A stretch of DNA of 64,000 bases, taken from assembly GCA_024305405.1 (NCBI GenBank), contig JAKNDB010000105.1:1-64000 (forward strand), given 5' to 3'. A model generated the notes under the pieces. That model saw only the letters and a program-made list of their open reading frames with translations. It was not told where the DNA came from and ran no database searches. The DNA is from Dirofilaria immitis. Its lineage: Eukaryota; Nematoda; Chromadorea; Rhabditida; Onchocercidae. A program made the position numbers and the translations under genes. Positions 63,001-64,000 of the stretch are shown in pieces; positions within the stretch are counted from its first letter, which is position 1, and the number at the start of each line of letters is the position of its first letter.

Positions 63001-64000
63001 CTCGGTGCTTGTTTTTCACGCGGTTGTTCGCTGATTTGTTCAGACCTTAGAAAATCATTATGAAGAAGTGAAACTGCAATTACGGACCAATCGATGATAA
63101 CAGAATTCAAAATGTAAAATTCATTTAACATTCTATTGCAAACGAATATGTTTCAGAAACTAAAAATTCAGCATATCTACAACTATGTGTAGGAATCTAA
63201 TAGAGAGAGTAAGTTAAAAGCTTATCAGAGAGCAAAATGAATTGTTAGCATTTTTCACAGGCTTCAACCAAAAAGCTGGAAATATATGCAATGAAATCAA
63301 ATATTTAAAAAAAACAAACCAATACGGCTGATCACCGAGCTTCTTGACATCTGAAACTAGAACACCCTGAGGAAGCTGGCTTTCGGTGATAATATGTTTA
63401 GAACCTGAGCAAGCCAATTTCGCCGACGATGTAGCTTTTCCATAAGGATTGGTAGCAACACAGGTATACTCCCCAGTATCATCGGGTAATGCGTAAAGGA
63501 CATCTAAGCATGCGAATCCAAAATCTAATATTGAACGGAATCGATGTCCTAGAATAGTTTTTACATGATAACCAAAGACAACAGATACTTTAAAGATATT
63601 AAAAAATAAAAAGATATTAAAAATAAAACTCGCATCAAAATCCGTGAAAATATCAGATCTTAAGCATTTTAGCTTTACTCATTAATTTGAACTAACTAAA
63701 CAATATTGTATTTAAAAGCGAGACAAAATTACCAATTAAAACAGGTTTTCCATCTTTAAACCACTCTATTTTCATATATGGGTCATTAATCGGCGCAATT
63801 TGTGTTTCGAAGCGACAATAATCACTCTCTTCAACACCGATATTCGTCAATTCAGTTTTAAACTCAGGTGGTCGTTTTATAGTCTCATTGTAAGCATCAT
63901 CCTTGCTGAGTGCTAAAGCAACACGGGTATGTTGACGCAAATGATTCTCGAGATTTTCCATATCAGCACCAGGCGCTTGCGGCGCAAATTCTACACTTGG
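55894..64000 (-). CDS. ketn-1: Kettin-like giant sarcomeric Ig protein, 3' portion (gene enters from the right edge)
   Basis: Eighteen exons can be chained with matching phases except at one junction: 63733-64000, 63320-63548, 62877-63045, 62478-62555, 62251-62403, 61959-62118, 61692-61894, 61055-61232, 60862-60986, 59226-59292, 58747-58929, 58195-58454, 57892-58031, 57465-57622, 57147-57335, 56895-57059, 56569-56669 and 55894-56031. Together they encode six I-set Ig domains and one Lys/Pro/Glu-rich linker, ending in TAG. The first Ig and its linker are of the kettin type: a DPYMKIEWFKDGKP core, the HRFR...LDFGFACLDVLYALPDDTGEYTC half, and a SKHIITESQLPQG linker. Kettin family proteins bind actin near Z-discs or dense bodies and usually finish with a few Ig domains lacking long linkers, as here. 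The symbol is by family resemblance; a titin isoform terminus is the alternative. The unresolved junction is 62118/62251, and one frame break lies at 58437-58441. Confidence 0.68.
57147..57622 (-). CDS. Two exons: I-set Ig domain with complete core
   Basis: Exons 57465-57622 and 57147-57335 join in phase 1. They encode the end of the previous domain (CKARLNIILAKTG), a short linker, then EAPRFQFQIQPVIVTEGSPA, FRANYTGSPEPMIRWYRNNE, KKTKYFEMSQGKGEAMLRIA and DVAEYKCEATNPAGKATSVA. The tryptophan and the D-x-A-x-Y-x-C motif are present, but the B-strand Cys is replaced (FRANY). The domain is followed directly by LLLE and a GTAAGT donor. The spacing between domains is short, as expected for the C-terminal, linker-poor part of kettin. 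Confidence 0.75.
57892..58929 (-). CDS. Three exons: two consecutive Ig domains, with a suspected 1-base frame break
   Basis: Exons 58747-58929, 58195-58454 and 57892-58031. The first domain is QISQQLTPIQAEVGHQTQF...EPITVKWFQNGNEIKP, then VAKLKMDHNGQYMCRVTNIA. The second domain is APDFKQRINDIRVKQN, FKCIVTGNPEPIASWFKDG, MISDTLPQDAGIYECVVKN. The acceptor at 58454 is good (TTCTTAG, phase 0), but the reading frame entering from it fails after about eight codons. It is restored if the T5 run at 58437-58441 had six bases, which would give the expected D/E strands of an Ig. The third exon ends in a GC donor (CTAG|GCAAGT). Confidence 0.7.
59226..62118 (-). CDS. Five exons: PEVK-like Lys/Pro/Glu-rich linker
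   Basis: Exons 61959-62118, 61692-61894, 61055-61232, 60862-60986 and 59226-59292 encode roughly 240 residues with no Ig fold. They are rich in K, E, P, V and A, for example KAPKVNQQKLMRVERSKTP, GHIEKHEPIKEKMEQVEL, KFKLAKPKPAIELPTAQRVE and DQVKIKQKFQPKVVKPSE. Such composition is typical of extensible PEVK segments in titin and kettin relatives; elasticity here is inference. The 67-base exon at 59226-59292 is supported only by perfect phase matching (2 in, 0 out), an open frame (SIAPQGSEARLTRQIAE) and AG/GT ends; its acceptor ATCAAG is weak. The entry into exon 62118 does not match the phase of the 62251 donor unless a GC donor is used, so this join is unresolved. Confidence 0.55.
59293..60861 (-). 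other. 1.6-kb intron of the kettin-like gene, no features seen
   Basis: AT-rich sequence between the donor at 60861 and the small exon at 59226-59292. A plus-strand open frame of 87 codons at 60112-60375 shows no family resemblance and was not called. Confidence 0.5.
62251..63045 (-). CDS. Three exons: ordinary I-set Ig domain and start of linker
   Basis: The exons are 62877-63045, 62478-62555 and 62251-62403, with phases 0 and 0 between them. They encode APRFTIKPMNIQAVENEPA (A strand), FECAVLGNPKPKVIWYINGN (B to C strands, with Cys and Trp), then GSRYKLHYDGMYYLTISKT and SDAGEILAIAKNSEGE. The F-strand position where Y-x-C is usual reads ILAIA, so the canonical second Cys is absent; many muscle I-set domains lack one cysteine. 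The last exon runs on into a basic linker (KDFRHVKLKPTSFKTVDELH) that begins the PEVK-like stretch. Donors GTAAGT and GTAAGC are strong. Confidence 0.72.
63320..64000 (-). CDS. Two exons: kettin-type Ig domain and kettin linker
   Basis: Exon 63733-64000 is open to the window edge and encodes a linker tail, then the first half of an Ig domain (PPEFKTELTNIGVEE..., DPYMKIEWFKDGKPVLIG). Exon 63320-63548 completes it: HRFR, LDFGFACLDVLY, DDTGEYTCVATNPYGKA. The junction is phase 1 and reads G-HRF, as in kettin. After the domain comes ACSGSKHIITESQLPQGVL, which matches the inter-Ig linker style of kettin (a hydrophobic I(I/L)x(D/E)SQ(L/H)P pattern). This is the only kettin-type Ig plus linker pair in the window, so the tandem kettin repeat presumably lies beyond the right edge. 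Donors are weak (GTAATT and GTTTGT), but both phases fit their neighbours. Confidence 0.75.

Noticed and set aside
1..64000. tRNA, rRNA, transposase or viral genes
   Set aside because: No such signatures were seen on either strand while reading the exons, introns and intergenic region.

Overview
The window looks like nematode genomic DNA. It is AT-rich, its introns mostly end in TTTTCAG or TTNCAG, and nearly all its coding potential lies on the minus strand in many short exons encoding I-set immunoglobulin (Ig) domains of the invertebrate giant muscle proteins (kettin/titin family). Intron sizes, often a few hundred bases and up to about 2 kb, would suit a parasitic (for example filarial) nematode better than Caenorhabditis, but the species cannot be named from the sequence. 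Coordinates below are on the + strand, so both genes read from high to low numbers.

Region 1 (64000 to 55894) is the 3' end of a kettin-like gene. It holds one kettin-type Ig with the characteristic linker, one ordinary Ig, a Lys/Pro/Glu-rich PEVK-like linker, four linker-poor Ig domains and a stop codon at 55894-55896. Region 2 (about 55.3 to 49.6 kb) is mostly featureless AT-rich intergenic DNA with a 94-bp triplicated minisatellite. Region 3 (48977 to 1, running off the left edge) is the 5' part of a titin-like gene. It has about 19 Ig domains in clusters, joined by helical, coiled-coil and beta-like unique segments and giant exons of 3.6 and 5.6 kb. It ends in an exon of more than 15 kb whose last 14.1 kb is a nearly perfect tandem array of 68- and 71-codon units (67 complete units plus a partial one at the edge).

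Both products would be sarcomeric or dense-body scaffolds. Ig chains give stiff, protein-binding spacers, and the charged repetitive regions give length and probably elasticity. The order kettin-like end, then titin-like gene, same strand, resembles Drosophila sls, where one locus makes kettin and titin isoforms.

Main observations: (1) the A/B/B higher-order tandem repeat array. (2) Signs that its unit is the amplified form of an old 68-80 residue repeat family present in most of the non-Ig sequence. (3) About 25 single-base frame breaks outside the array, nearly all -1 in homopolymers, which look like base-calling errors rather than gene decay. The array carries the same class of indel. Exon boundaries were inferred by eye from splice consensus, phase matching and Ig-fold continuity; a few junctions stay unresolved and are flagged.
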